Shown here in pieces: positions 1-11,469 of a DNA stretch of 64,000 bases (the first letter of the stretch is position 1; each line of letters starts with the position of its first letter). The stretch spans positions 7,490,097-7,554,096 of the forward strand of contig VCAZ01000001.1 of assembly GCA_005784505.1 (NCBI GenBank), given 5' to 3'. Below the pieces are notes generated by a model that was not told the DNA's origin, did no database searches, and saw only the letters and a program-made list of their open reading frames with translations. The DNA is from Bagarius yarrelli (Eukaryota > Chordata > Actinopteri > Siluriformes > Sisoridae). The position numbers were made by a program, and so were the translations under genes.

Positions 1-650
1 ATGAAGCTGTATGGAGGGCGAATAAATTATATAAAAGCTTTCAGACTAAAGTACAAATCAAGTTGACATTGAGATTGAGATTCATTTTCCTACATAGAAG
101 CTAATACTAATTGACAGATCCTGGTAAGTATTATAGTTAATAAAACTCTCTGGCAATTATTGATTGCTATTTCTTCCATAGAAGGATTATAAAATATTCT
201 ATAAAAATATAATTTTGTTCAACATCTTCATGAATTTTAATGCACTGCAAGGCTTATAATTCAATTATAAAGTCAATAATAACATTATGTCGGTATCTTT
301 TAAAGCAAGTGTAATAGAACAAATGAGATCGAGTTAAATATATGAATTTAAAAATAATTCTAATTTCACAGTCAGTTTTCCAGACAAAGTGCAGAAAGTC
401 TGAACTCCATAGCAGAATTTATTAGCCAATGGCTGTTTAAAAGGAAATCTGACTGATAGGAAAAGCAATCAATCACAGATCCCTTTGGTCAGCATCATGT
501 ATAGGCTAAACTAAGGCAAACCAGGGTTAAGGAGTGACTATTTATTTTACAATTATTATTGTAACAAAGTAATGTAATTTGATCAAAAAATAAACCCAAT
601 AATAATTTGGGTTTTTTTAGAAAAAATGTGTAATTATGTGTAATCAAGTT
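1..650. other. Unassigned AT-rich sequence
   Basis: No open reading frame, RNA gene or repeat that I recognise. Base composition is strongly AT-rich with short A and T runs. Confidence 0.5.
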
Positions 651-1059
651 CAAGGAGCTTTATTGTCATTTCAACCATATATAGCAGATGCAGTACGCAG
701 TAAAATAAAACAACGTTTCTCCAGGACCCCCTGGTGCTACACAATAACACAGAATTACACAGACAACAAAGAGCTACTGAACAGAACAAACATAAAGTGC
801 ATGTGTGCAACCTGGTGCAAACAGTGCAGAACAGACAGTGCAATTAACAATACAAACATTACAAAAGACAAAAAAACACAATAAAGAACAAAACATAACG
901 CTGTACAGAACATTCAAATAGCCCCAACCAGATTATAAAAATGTGCAGGTAAAACAGGAATGTGCAAGTAAACAGAAATATTGTGCAAATTGCATTTTAA
1001 AGTGACCATGCTTAACAAAAAGTTTTTCTTTTTTTTGTTTTCGTCTACTTGTGTTAAAT

Positions 1060-1100
<41 letters not shown>

Positions 1101-1332
1101 TGAGTTGACGTAGATCAGTCCAGTGTGTTACGCAGCCTGATGGGTTCAGGGAAGAAACTGTTACACATTCAGGTTGTGAGGACCCTAATGCTACAGTATC
1201 TTTTTCCAGAGGGCAGGAGTGTGAAGAGCGAGTGTGAAGGGTGTGTGGGGTTCTCCACAATTCTCTTGACTTTGCGGATGCAGCGTGTGGTATAGATGTC
1301 CGTTAAGGAGGGAAGAGAGACTCCGATGATTC
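651..1332 (-). mobile_element. LINE 3' end (type C): C-terminal codons plus 3' UTR
   Basis: Read on the minus strand, the segment near 1190-1330 translates without a stop into a stretch containing SLPSLTDIYTTRCIRKVKRI and then HSLFTLLPSGKRY. This resembles the C-terminus of fish non-LTR retrotransposon polyproteins as I remember them. It then runs into a non-coding 3' region that ends at 651-680 with GACAATAAAG, a polyadenylation-like end. A pure GT microsatellite (1062-1098) lies inside it. A second copy at 35.5-36.5 kb shares the order of blocks: the TTTATTGTCATTT end, the 'ggtgctacaca' block, the 'gtgcaacctggtgcaaacagt' block (shown here in part) and the 'gaaagaaactgtt' block. The clade (CR1/L2/Rex-like) is inferred. 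The copy is 5' truncated. Confidence 0.65.
1062..1098. repeat. (GT)n microsatellite
   Basis: An uninterrupted run of about 18 GT units inside the LINE 3' end, followed by GAGTGAGT. Confidence 0.97.
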
Positions 1333-2431
1333 ATGTTTTCTGTGTCATTTTATTAGGTCTCCTGTTCTTGTAATTGGTTGATTGTTCCCTTATTGTTTTA
1401 AAGTGGTTCTTGTTTAGGTTAATACTCCCAAATTAGTCAAGTATATACTGTTTATCCATTTTGTTTCCTTGTGCCATTTGCTCCAGCAGATCCCTGTAAC
1501 CCCGATTGGGAATAAGTATAGTTTTTTATTTTTGTGGGGGTTGGGGTATGCAGAAATATGTTATGTTTTTTCCCCAAAAACAAATTAAAACAAATTTCAT
1601 GACAGCTGTTCCCCAGCCTAAGGCGGGCAAAACGATCTAATCTAATTCACAACACTGCTGTTGATGTACGTGTACCGAGAAGCAAAATTCATATTTATAT
1701 TCCACATTTCACTTCATATAGCAAGAGAGTCAAGATAAATGATTCCTGTGCAACTTAATATTAAAGCGTCATTTTGAAATATCAGGCCATAATTAAATAA
1801 GGCATTAGAGCAAATATGTAATTACCTCAGTAGAGAAACTGCTAGAATTTTTCTTATAATGGATCTCATTTCTTAAAGCTTTTAATGGTTTTTTAAAGAA
1901 GCCTGATTGTGGTGACGGGCGCTTAGACTAATACATTTCTCATTTCTTATTTTGAACCAGGGTTTAAATACATGGTAAACAGTTGACCTGTTTACTTACC
2001 ACTTCCTTTTCCTGTGACTCCGCAGGAACGAACCTTGAATGTTTTGAATTCAATAATTCAGGGGTCTTGTGTTAATACCACTGTAGTTGGTACTGCAGTT
2101 GGTGGGTTGGTCCTCCATTATTTAAGCTAATAAATAGGTGTTAAAATGACATATTGTATACTGTAATTAATATATTATTATATTATTCTACTCTGTAATT
2201 CTATTATATTCTATTTTAATCCAATACCCACACTTGCACCCTTTTGTACCTTATATGCACATTCTATATAAGGGTGCCCTTTATGCACATTTTCTGTAAT
2301 TGGGGTCCAAGGATATTACCCAAAATTCATCTGGTGGTGTGACGATTCAAACCAATAAAGAAAAAAAAGTGGAATAAAGCGGAGCAGTTTTGGCAGACTT
2401 TTGAAAAAAAAAAAGCAATGAAATAGACAAG
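1333..2431. other. Unassigned sequence with a short SINE-tail fragment
   Basis: Mostly unassigned. Bases 1479-1522 (gctccagcagatccctgtaa, then ccccgattgggaataag) match the 3' part of the ATGG-tail SINE found complete at 5.6 kb. No supported gene. Confidence 0.5.
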
Positions 2432-2892
2432 GATAGAAAAGTTGAGTTTATTTTTGTAATTTTAAGTTCATTTATGTAATTATCATTTGTAGCGGTAGCA
2501 CTGCATATAGCAAGACTACTGATACCACTATTTTTTGTCTGAGGTGTGTCGAGACAATAATGTAGCAATGAAGTTTGATGCAAATGGGTGACGCCTTAAA
2601 TTCTGCACGTCAGCGCGTTTATTCCGTTGCATACTCATCAACTAAATTGTGCACTTCCAAAGATAAGAAAGTTAAGTTTATTTTTGTAATTTTACGTTTA
2701 TTTATGTAATTATCAATTGTAGCAATAGCCATGCCTATAGCAAGACTACCGACACCACTATTTTTTGTCTGAGGGGTGTCGAGACAATTATGTAGCAATG
2801 AAGTTTGATGCAAATGGGTGACACGCTTCAAATTCTGCACGTCGGAGCACTTTTTCCATCGCATACTCATTAACTAAAGTGTGCACTTCCAA
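2432..2892. repeat. Two-copy tandem duplication, 230-bp period
   Basis: Unit 1 starts at GATAGAAAAGTTGAG (2432) and unit 2 at GATAAGAAAGTTAAG (2662). Both carry, in order, 'tatttttgtaatttta', 'gcaagacta', 'ccactattttttgtctgagg', 'gtgtcgagacaat', 'tgtagcaatgaagtttgatg' and 'tgcacttccaaa'. Scattered substitutions and a few small indels separate them. Each unit has a minus-strand open frame of about 80 codons with matching residues (HQTSLLH, CLDTPQTKNSG). These frames differ by more than silent changes, so I treat them as chance frames in duplicated non-coding DNA. Confidence 0.93.
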
Positions 2893-3814
2893 AATTGCAT
2901 ACTTTGCAGAAGACCTTAGGATGTAATGTTGGTATTGGGACAGGGTTTATGTTATGTTTATGACAAAGGCAGTCTAAAAAGCATGTAATATTTTGTATGG
3001 TTGTAAGTGTATATAATTTGAATATAATTTGAACTCCAACAGTCTTAAATAAATGGCAATAACTCCTTCTCAATGCTGCAACATTTAAAAATACATTCAC
3101 ATTTTTTAATCATAAGCTTTACGTTTCTAGCTATAAAAATATCTATTAGCAGTGTCTGGTATAAAACTGGCATTTGTATTCCTGTTTGTGTCCCAATATA
3201 CAAGGTTGAGTATTTTCAGATTCTGTAATGTTCTGTACAGTCTATTATTTACCTACAATTGTATATGCCAATGCAGTCAGTATAGGAAGCTATAAAAGAA
3301 TTGTGCACCTTTAGACATGTAGCAGCGAGAGACCCGAATGGTTGCATTTAATGAAGGGCCCTGTGGTGACACCTATTTCTCCCAGCATTCTATCCCTCCC
3401 TCTGCTTCTCACATTCGCTTTTTTTTCATACAGTGAGCAAAAACTAATAAAAATACAATCTTCTTTATTCCATTTAATGTACATCTAGGACATGTTCTAC
3501 GCATATTATGTCTTGATTTTTTTTTTTTATTGAAGTTTATTTATTATAAATGAAGTTATTTCTAGAATCAATCAACGTTCGAAGGCTTTTAATATATTTT
3601 GTAAAAAATATTCAGCAAATTGCACCTGGTGTCATTAAAAAAGTGTTATACTGTGTTACACAGGGTTTGAAAAGTAAAAAGCGTTTTTTGTTTAAAACAT
3701 AATCGTCTAGTTTTTGATTGAAAATTTATGTCAATTAAAGAGATTTACATTCAATCATTTTTTTCTGTTTATGTTTAGATTTATTATTTACAAAATATGT
3801 TTTTTTAAATATAT
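2893..3814. other. Unassigned AT-rich sequence
   Basis: No gene or classified repeat seen. It contains several homopolymer T and A runs. Confidence 0.5.
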
Positions 3815-4198
3815 TGTCACGGTAACACCCAACTTATCCACCACTCAATTAAGAAACCCTCCGGAATTCTAATCGCTCTTACCTGCGAATCTTTATCATT
3901 CACTCTCTCACTTCCCTATTTAAGAGCAGCACACTCCTTTCCTGTCTGGTCTCACTTCAAACATGCTAGACTTTCTACGTCTGGTTCCTAATCTCTGTTT
4001 TCTAGCTTCCGCAACTTCCGTGTCAACCCCTTACTGCTCCACCCCTCCAGTTTCTGCATCCCCCTGTCCCACCCGTCTTCTCCCACAATCCAACATCTGT
4101 CTCTGGTTCCAGTCTCCCTGAGTGCTCACTGCCAACCGTACTCTCGAAAAGACTGGGTTTAACCTTACCTGTCTCTTTCAGTCTGGTATATCGTGACA
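3815..4198. mobile_element. Solo LTR, Ty3/gypsy-like, with 5-bp target duplication
   Basis: The segment starts TGTCACGG and ends CGTGACA, so the ends are TG...CA with a 7-bp inverted TGTCACG. It is flanked on the left by TATAT (3810-3814) and on the right by TATAT (4199-4203), a perfect 5-bp duplication. Inside is CTATTTAAGAG near 3916, a plausible core promoter, and the rest is pyrimidine-rich and GC-richer than its flanks. Length is 384 bp. No internal retrotransposon domain or second LTR lies nearby, so this is a solo LTR left by recombination. The gypsy assignment rests on the 5-bp duplication and resemblance to fish gypsy LTRs. Orientation (plus) is inferred from the TATA-like site. Confidence 0.85.
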
Positions 4199-4444
4199 TA
4201 TATACACTGAGACAATAAAAATGTAACTGAGAGTTCAAAATGCCCTAAAAATGGAAAAAAAAAATGTTTTCCCAATATTTTACATAAAATTAGTGTGGAG
4301 AGTGTCTAATAAATTAATCTCTGAAGTTTTTACTTATTAGCACATATTTTTTAAGCATAAAATCACATACTAGATTGTTTGCAAGTCAAAAGCTATTGAC
4401 GTGAGTTTAATTGCACCAATATTTTAAAAATATGATGAAAACCT

Positions 4445-4650
4445 GTGTCCAAACTGAGTGTGTGGAGTTTGCAGGACTGCAGGGTTTCATTCCAGATACT
4501 CTGATTTATTCACAAATCCAAAGTCATGTGGTAGGCTGATTGGCAACTCTACAGTGACGCTATTGTGTCAGTGGGTGTGTGTGTTTAGGTGTGTGTGTGT
4601 GTGTGTGTTTGTGATTGTGCCCTGTGATAGGTTAGCACCATTTGACAGAT
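4445..4650 (+). mobile_element. Diverged ATGG-tail SINE fragment
   Basis: Order and wording match the middle of the complete copy at 5.6 kb: 'gtgtggagtttgca', 'ttattcacaaatccaaa', 'gtaggctgattggcaactct', a GT microsatellite (about 4571-4611), then 'gccctgtgataggtt'. Head and tail are missing. Confidence 0.7.
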
Positions 4651-4736
4651 GCACTTATTCTCAGCGGTTAAGTTGTTGAATTGATTAGATGATCAATCCA
4701 ACAATAACCCTAGATGATGTTTGACTGCTTATTAGA

Positions 4737-4895
4737 GATCATGGTGATTTCCAGCACCACCAATTTATCACCGTTGGGCCCCTGTGCAAGACCCTTAACC
4801 CCCAATTGATCAGATGTATAAAAGAGATAAATGTAAGTCACTCTAGAGAAAAGTCTCTGAATAAGGGCATCTGCCAAATGCGGTAAATGTAAATG
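4737..4895 (+). mobile_element. V-SINE copy, 5' truncated
   Basis: Contains 'ttccagcaccaccaa', the conserved centre 'gttgggcccctgtgcaagac', 'aatgtaagtcactctag' and the L2-like tail 'gggcatctgccaaatgcgg' then TAAATGTAAAT. The tail has a short insertion ('gagaaaagtctctga') relative to other copies. Confidence 0.85.
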
Positions 4896-4902
4896 ATCAT
4901 GG

Positions 4903-5102
4903 ATTCAATTCCCTAAATTACTGCCACTGTTGGGCCCCTAAACAAGGCTTTTAACCCTCAACTGCTCAGTTGTATAAATAAGATAAATGCAAGTCACTCT
5001 AAATAAAAGTGTCAGAAATGTCTTTTTTTTCAACTAAGTATTTAGTTAAGGGGCCTTACTCAGGGGCCAGCAGGGCTACCACGTAATCAACCAACCACAA
5101 CA
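4903..5102. repeat. Composite of two opposed V-SINE pieces, copy 1
   Basis: A plus-orientation V-SINE piece ('ccactgttgggcccctaaac' to 'gtcactctaaataaaag') runs through a T-rich linker into a minus-orientation piece ('gttaaggggccttactcagg', 'cagcagggctacc') and ends 'aaccaaccacaac'. The same order recurs at 6331-6556. Confidence 0.8.
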
Positions 5103-5574
5103 CTTCACCGCAGTGTAGTAGACGCATGCATTTGAGTCAACTTTCTTATCACATCTCACAAGTGTTTTTTTTTTTTTTTAAATTAACAAGAAAAAATATT
5201 TATCTCATGCGTCCTATCAGAGCGACGGCTTGGTTGCCTCTACAGGTGTGTATCAGCTACAGGAGCTGTCAAAACTGTCTGTCTAGATACACACTCAAGC
5301 CATATGCTTCAATCTGTTACTGGTGACAACCAATTAACTGGGGCGCATGAAAATGCTAGAGAAGCCATCATCTTTCGACACGACACATCTTTTAGCACAG
5401 GGAAGGTGACAGAATCAATCAACGCCCGGATCAGTCTGACGCTTCTGCACCAATGACATGCTGATTAATCCAATATAATATAATGATGCTTGTAGAATAT
5501 TCCAGTATTAAACATGACTCAGGCAGCCAAGCACACAATAAACATAAGACTCCTTTAGCAACATCTGTAAGATG

Positions 5575-5974
5575 GGCAGCACGGTGGCTTAGTGGTTCAA
5601 ACTGTTGCCTTACAGCAAGAAGGTTTCAGGTTTGTATCCCCTGCAGGGGTCTTTCTGTGTAGAGTTTGCATGTTCTCCCGGGGCTTGCATAGGTTTTATT
5701 ACGGGTACTCCGGTTTCCTCCCACACTCCAAAAACATGTATATTAGGTTGATTGGTGATTCTAAATTGCCCATAGGAGTGAGTGTGTGTGTGTGTGTGTG
5801 TGTGTGGTTTTTCGTCTTTATGTAGCTTTGTGATGGACTGGCAACATGTCCAGGGTGCAACCCCTGCCTTTCAGTCAATGAGAGTTGGGATAGATACCAG
5901 CAGATCCCTGTGATCCTGATTAGGAATAAGCGGCTATAGATAATAGATGGATGGATGGATGGATGGATGGATGG
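5575..5974 (+). mobile_element. Full-length tRNA-derived SINE with ATGG tail (type B)
   Basis: Begins 'gggcagcacggtggcttagt'. The head has a box A-like TGGCTTAGTGGT and a box B-like GGTTTGTATCC, the polymerase III promoter pair expected of a tRNA-derived SINE. The body includes 'gtagagtttgcatgttctcc' and a GT microsatellite (5780-5807). The 3' end reads 'ggaataagcggctatagata' and runs into (ATGG)n at 5947-5974. This tail type is usually mobilised by RTE-like LINEs (family knowledge, not shown here). It is the most complete member in the window; relatives are at 4.4, 8.1, 38.0 and 40.5 kb. Confidence 0.88.
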
Positions 5975-6330
5975 TTGTTAGATGCTAAAATAATTTTAGT
6001 GTGTTAAAATTAAATACAAGAAGTAAAATGGATCAGAACAGAAATAAAGTTTGCAGAGATGATTCAGGAAATCAATCTTTCTTTTAAACCTTTTTAAAAT
6101 GTTGTTTATTTAGGCAACATTTACAGAGTTAAACCAATCACATGATTCTTTTTTTAAAAGTAAGCAGCTGTTGACGATTTGTAGGCTTAAATATTAAGCA
6201 TCCAACGTCGTTCAGTCTTTCAACACCATTTTCCAACACAGTCTTTCACTTTATCTTAAAATGACTAGGTTTATTGTTCTTTAATTATCAATGTCACCAT
6301 ATGCACAACCATACAAATGACTTGAAATAC

Positions 6331-6556
6331 AGTTCCCAGAATTACCCTGCTGCCGCTGTTGGGCCCCTAAACAAGGCCTTCAACCTGCAATTATATCCAA
6401 GTCACTCTAGATAAAATCGTCTTTCAAATGAATCTCTTTTTTTTCAAACTGAGTAGTTAGTTAAGGACCTTACTCAAGGGCCCAGCAGAGCTACTAAACA
6501 TTTCTGAAGCATATAGAAAAAGTCCTGCCAACGCAAACAACCAACCACAACAAATA
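6331..6556. repeat. Composite of two opposed V-SINE pieces, copy 2
   Basis: Same arrangement as at 4.9-5.1 kb: 'ccgctgttgggcccctaaac', 'agtcactctagataaaatcg', a T-rich linker, 'gttaaggaccttactcaagg', then 'aaccaaccacaacaaa'. It has an extra 'aaacatttctgaagcatata' segment before the end. Confidence 0.8.
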
Positions 6557-6564
6557 CTGTTTTT

Positions 6565-6880
6565 TCTTCTCTCTTAACAAGTCAATGCAGTCAGTGCAAT
6601 ATAGAAAGAGTTTTGTATGAAAGCAGCAGCAATGTATTTGCAATAAATAGCTCTAGTTTGAATAGTTTGAATGTAAACAGTGAATTCTAGTGGAAGTGGA
6701 TAAATAAATATACCCCCAGAGGTGCAAATATACAGCAATAAATGTAACGTTTAGTAGTTCTGGGTATTCTGGGTAGTCTTACTGTAAGATATCAAAACAG
6801 AATAGCAGCAGTATGACAAGCTGCATTTGTACTCTGTACACTGACAATAAAGTTGAATCTAATCTAATCTAATCTAATTT
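6565..6880 (+). mobile_element. LINE 3' UTR-like repeat with (AATCT)n tail
   Basis: Ends 'ctgacaataaagttgaatct' followed by AATCTAATCTAATCT, a polyadenylation-like signal plus short tandem tail typical of fish non-LTR elements. The upstream part is non-coding. The family is not resolved. Confidence 0.55.
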
Positions 6881-8095
6881 GTTTGAGTTTAAGATGTGTG
6901 CTGGATTTGGAAATCTGCTTAATCTAGTTTTATATAGTGTGTCTGCATTTACAGCAACAGAGTGGTTAAATGTTAATCAAATGACATTCCTAAAGCTGTC
7001 TTTCAATGGAAATGTTAATAATTTTCTGGGCTGCTTGTTAAAATGAGATGGAATCTAGAATTAAAGTGAAGTACACGGCTGTACAGTAAAATGTAGAAGT
7101 AAAAGTGATTGAAAAAAATTAGGACATCTTTTTCTCAAACTTAAATGATTTTCGTGAAGAATAGTTAATAGTGCATTTTACCAAAGAAGGAAAAGAAATG
7201 CTAAACATTTTTATTGTTAATCTTTTATATTTTCTTTATCATGATAATAACTATATATTCAGTCTAAGTGCTTCAACAGATTTTAGATACTGTATATATT
7301 TATATCTGTGAAGTTTATAGATTAGCACTGTCAAGATCATAATAATATCAAAATAACCCTTTAAAAATTGGAAAGTAGTTTTATATCAGTTGCCACGAAG
7401 TACTGATGTAATTGGCAGGTAGCCTTAGTAAAAAAAGCATGTATGCAGTATGACGCTACAAAAAAGGGCTTATTTTATTCCTGGTTATTATTTCTTTCTT
7501 TCTGCATTTTTGAGCAAAGTTTTAAAATGAAAATTAAATGTCCCCATAAACTTTATTAGAACATCGAGTAAATCTGCAGATGCCAACCACATATTTCCGT
7601 TTCCTGATTACACACAGATTTAATTACACTGCATGGACATGAATAGTTTCATCCGATTGCCGCTTTGTCTCAGCTCAGAAACTCAGCCCTTTTCAAAAAA
7701 TGACCCGTGAAGTAAAAATGGGTTTTTATAAACAGTATGTCGTCCTCTAAGATTTCCTCTAATTGTTCTTTTTTTAATAGTAAATAAAGAGCAACAGTCT
7801 TTCAATAATAAATAGTCCAGCAGTAAGAACTGAATACAGAATCAAGAAGGATGCTGGACTGGGGTGAGGAGGAAGAAGCATCCGGTCTCCATGGCAACAT
7901 TAAGGTCACCCAGAGGCAACCTCTAAGCATCATCATTTAATTGATTTTGTGGGTTATTGAGAATTAGAAAACATTGATTTGAATTTTAAACTCATGCTCT
8001 TACTCATTTTGTCTCTTTAACCTGATTCACTATTGCAAAGTTATAAAAAAGTTGAGGATATCAGTGAATTTTAGCATAGAATCGGTATGTTATAT
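6881..8095. other. Unassigned sequence
   Basis: No supported gene, RNA or classified repeat. Bases 7850-7960 are slightly GC-richer. Confidence 0.5.
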
Positions 8096-8245
8096 TCATT
8101 CATTCATTCATTTTCTATAGCCGCTTATTCCCTAATTCGGGGTCACAGGGATCTGCTGGAGCCCATCCCAGCCGCCTGTGCAAGGGCGAAGGGCAGGAGG
8201 GGTACACCCTGGACAGGTCGCCAGTCCATCGCAGGGCCCTGTATG
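8096..8245 (-). mobile_element. ATGG-tail SINE, 3' half
   Basis: Starts with (CATT)n and 'ttttctatagccgcttattc', then 'cacagggatctgctggagcc' and 'cgccagtccatcgcagggcc'. This is the reverse complement of the 3' half of the type B SINE at 5.6 kb. Confidence 0.88.
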
Positions 8246-8399
8246 TTATAGTACAATAGATTTTAGCTGCAAATTATTAATAAACCTTAGTAATATTAAA
8301 CTTAGTAAAATGTTCAATCCAAAAATGTCAGCTTGGATTTGCATAATTTAAAGCACATTTAATGTCTAAATGTCAGCAACACCTGGCTCACATAGTTTA

Positions 8400-8572
8400 T
8401 TCATTTACATTTACAGCATTTGGCAGATGTCCTTATCCAGAGCAACTTACATTTATCTCATTTATACAACTGAGCAATTGAGGGTTAAGGGCCTTGCTCA
8501 GGAGCTGAGTAGTGGTGGCTTGGTGGAGCTGGGAATCGAACCCATGATCTTAACCATGAGCCATCACTTCCC
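8400..8572 (-). mobile_element. V-SINE, nearly complete
   Basis: Reading plus strand: L2-like tail 'catttacagcatttggcaga' and 'ccagagcaacttacattt', centre 'gttaagggccttgctcagga', then the tRNA-like head with 'gggaatcgaaccca' (complement of a box B). A 101-codon frame across it is a by-product. Confidence 0.9.
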
Positions 8573-10285
8573 ACATTCATTCATGAAGCTGGGTAAAATG
8601 ACTCTTATTAGTCAAATGATCATAATAATTATAATGTGTCAAAGAAATAAATCTAAAAATGAGTCCAATTATTAAGCTACTCAATAAATTGGCTGGCACC
8701 ATTGTGTGTAGGTGGTTAAAGCACTAACACTCACATGCGACCAGAAAATTTCAGTAAATAAAATAAGATATTAAGTGAAAATATTACATTTTAGAAATTC
8801 ACTATTCAATTATTGGTCAAACTTATGAAATAATACAAAATAATAAATGACTAAATAAGGGTATATTTGTATAAAAATGTATATGATTTACCATGCTACA
8901 AATAAAAATTTAATAAATAACAACAAGTTGAATCAATGACATTTTCATCTTTAAATACTCAAAATGACAAGATATTTATTAAAAAATAATGCCATCCAAA
9001 ATGAAGCAAAAAAATTAAATAAAAAACCTGGAATAATGAGACACATGATTTACTAAAGTATTAATGACATAAACCTTTTTTCTTTAGATATACAGATATA
9101 CAGTGAACAAAAGTCAAAAATAATCCTGTGTGTGTAATAACGTATGCTTTACAGGAGTGTATTCCCGCGCCGGGTTAACTGTGTGTGTGTTTGTGTAGCA
9201 GTTAAATAATAGTAGCAGCCATATAAGTCAATGGAAACTATTGATGGTCTATGAGTTTCCTCAACTAACGGTAATTAAACATGTAGCGATTTGGAACAAA
9301 CACTAATTTAATAAAATTCTTTCTCACAAAGGAACAGGCAGAGAAGGGTAAGCTGGAGAATGAGGTGGCAAGAATGTCATTTGACTACTAGGTTGTTGGA
9401 AACAGCATTAAAGCAAGATTAATGACTAATGATTTCTCTTAGAAAGGAGCAGCGGTGCAAAATATAGACATCCAACAAGTAGGATCAGAAAACGACAGGG
9501 TGCTGAGCAAGCAATTAATCATTCTGCTCTAATTATGTATTGGCATATTCCATCCAAATGGCTTAATGGTATTTACACACTATAACAAATATTAGTTTTG
9601 GAAGATCTATAAAAGTAATTATTCTTATTTATTCTACCTGCATCTATTCACACCTGCATTTACCTTAACAAGTGAGAAGTCGCCAATGTCATTCCCAGGG
9701 TATTTACTGTAATCACTTGAGATTGATTTTTTTTTGGTGGTAATCCAATACTAAAAGGTACTGAAATAGAGCCCAATAAAACGAAACAAAACACAAAACT
9801 GGGTCATGAGAGTGCAGAACGACGTCAGGTAACATTTTACATTAACAATACATGAATATTTGTGCTCTGATGCATACATAAATGCATACCTACATGCTTA
9901 AATGGGTATTAAGGCATTTACTTATCATGCACTAATGAGTAATGATATGAATTTTATGCATTCATTTAAAAACAACAAACGTTTTAAGTCCATATTTTGT
10001 GGACGGTTAATAAATGAGTTAAAAGACAAATGTCACCCTTTCTTGTTTACATATAAAAAAGAACAGAAAGCATGCATGATGCTATTCTTACTTAGGTTAC
10101 ACTTCAACGAGGAATGTTGCCTATTTATTAAATACTCAAAGCATAAGATTCATTTTTTTACATTAGAAATTAAAAATCAGACATATTAGTTAACATGTTA
10201 TTATATGTTTGTTATAAATGTTGATAGATTAAAGCATCTGCTATATTGACCCAAATCCTTTACTAATAACTGATTACTTGCCCCT
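8573..10285. other. Unassigned AT-rich sequence
   Basis: No supported gene. TAAT-type homeodomain sites occur near 9510-9545, but nothing distinguishes them from chance in this AT-rich DNA. A 95-codon open frame at 9902-10189 has no recognisable feature. Confidence 0.45.
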
Positions 10286-10430
10286 TGACTGAATCTGGTT
10301 TCTTCCAAGGTTTTTTCTCTATTTTGTCACAGATGGAGTTTTGGTTCCTTGCCGCTGTCGCCTCCGGCTATCTTAGTTGGGGACTCTTAATTTACAGATT
10401 TACGAGTTAAACTAAACTGAATGTTTTTAA
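10286..10430 (+). repeat. Dispersed repeat fragment (same type as 57.1-57.5 kb)
   Basis: Shares 'ctggtttcttccaaggtttt', 'ttggttccttgccgctgtcg' and 'cctccggcta' with the longer copy near 57.36-57.43 kb. Class unresolved; possibly a non-LTR 3' region. Confidence 0.55.
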
Positions 10431-10624
10431 CAGTGGCGTGCAGTCCGGAATTTCTTTAGTGTAGCTTTATGAAGGTGCATGTAAGTGTTCATTTTTTTTA
10501 AATAAGTCATAATTTAAAAATAAAAAATATATAATTAAAATAACAAAGTATGAATAAACTAATAGGATATTAGTTTATACACCAACATGCATTAAGTGTG
10601 TCTGACCTAGTATTTTTGCAATAT

Positions 10625-10880
10625 AGCTGGAGGCACAGAATGTCTTTGTGTGCTGTGGATTTACATTATACCTTTACTGACACCCAAACATCTGAGACCC
10701 AAACCCAGTTCCAGCATGACAATGTCCCTGTGCACTAAAACCCTACGCTCTATAAGGACATGCTGTGTTCTGATTGGAGTGGAGAACTCTTATGTCCTGT
10801 ACAGTGTCCCTGACTCCGACTCAACCCTTAATAATAAACACCTTTGGGATGAACTGAAACACAGACGCCACCAAAAATAA
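10625..10880 (+). pseudogene. Tc1/mariner-like transposase remnant
   Basis: The plus strand keeps two transposase signatures in different frames. QHDNVPVH is encoded by 'cagcatgacaatgtccctgt' and the next bases. HLWDELKHR lies near 10838-10868 and corresponds to the (N)PIEHLWDEL region of IS630/Tc1/mariner DDE enzymes. The two lie about 120 bp apart with frameshifts between, and no catalytic frame is intact. Three other fragments of the same family occur at 19.7, 33.2 and 42.1 kb. The enzyme would have been a cut-and-paste DDE/D transposase; this copy is dead. Confidence 0.75.
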
Positions 10881-11469
10881 TTCAAAGGCAATCTGTTTCA
10901 ACGATCCTTTCGATTTTTTTTAACCTGAACATCTTTCTGTATTTACACATTCTTTACTTCACAAATTTCAGACAGGCAGAAATTTGAGGCAACCCGATTT
11001 AGGTCTCTAAATCCAAGTCTACATTATTGGTTTTAAATGCCAAATGCTGTCATGTCTTTTTTTTGGTAAAGCACTCATATCTGGACATGAACTTTGCTCA
11101 GATAACATTCTTCCTCTTTTTATGTCATTATCTGAGTGCACGAAATAAGAAATAAGCACTAGCATGACCTTTGTCTTATTTTAGCTTTTACCTAACCTCG
11201 TATTAGATCTTCAACTGAAAGCACTTTTCATAACCTCTTTCCCTGAATATGACCAGTGCTGTAATAACCTTACGTTTGGCCTTACGTAACCTTACGTTTA
11301 CATTCTGTGCTTATGAGTATATCTGACAAAAGTCGTTATAACTTCAGTTGAAACTTCCGCTGCTAGGATATACACACATACACCAAAAACTCACATCTAT
11401 TAATTGAGCCTTGCATTTAACTATTTCTTTTCTGCTGCATGTTTTTGCTGCTTTTTACCAGCATGTACT
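10881..11469. other. Unassigned sequence
   Basis: No supported feature apart from a local repetition of 'ccttacgt' near 11269-11300. Confidence 0.5.

Noticed and set aside
5575..5660. tRNA gene from box A and box B matches
   Set aside because: The region continues into a full SINE body and tail; it lacks a complete cloverleaf.
8370..8675. 101-codon plus-strand frame
   Set aside because: It runs through the antisense strand of a V-SINE.
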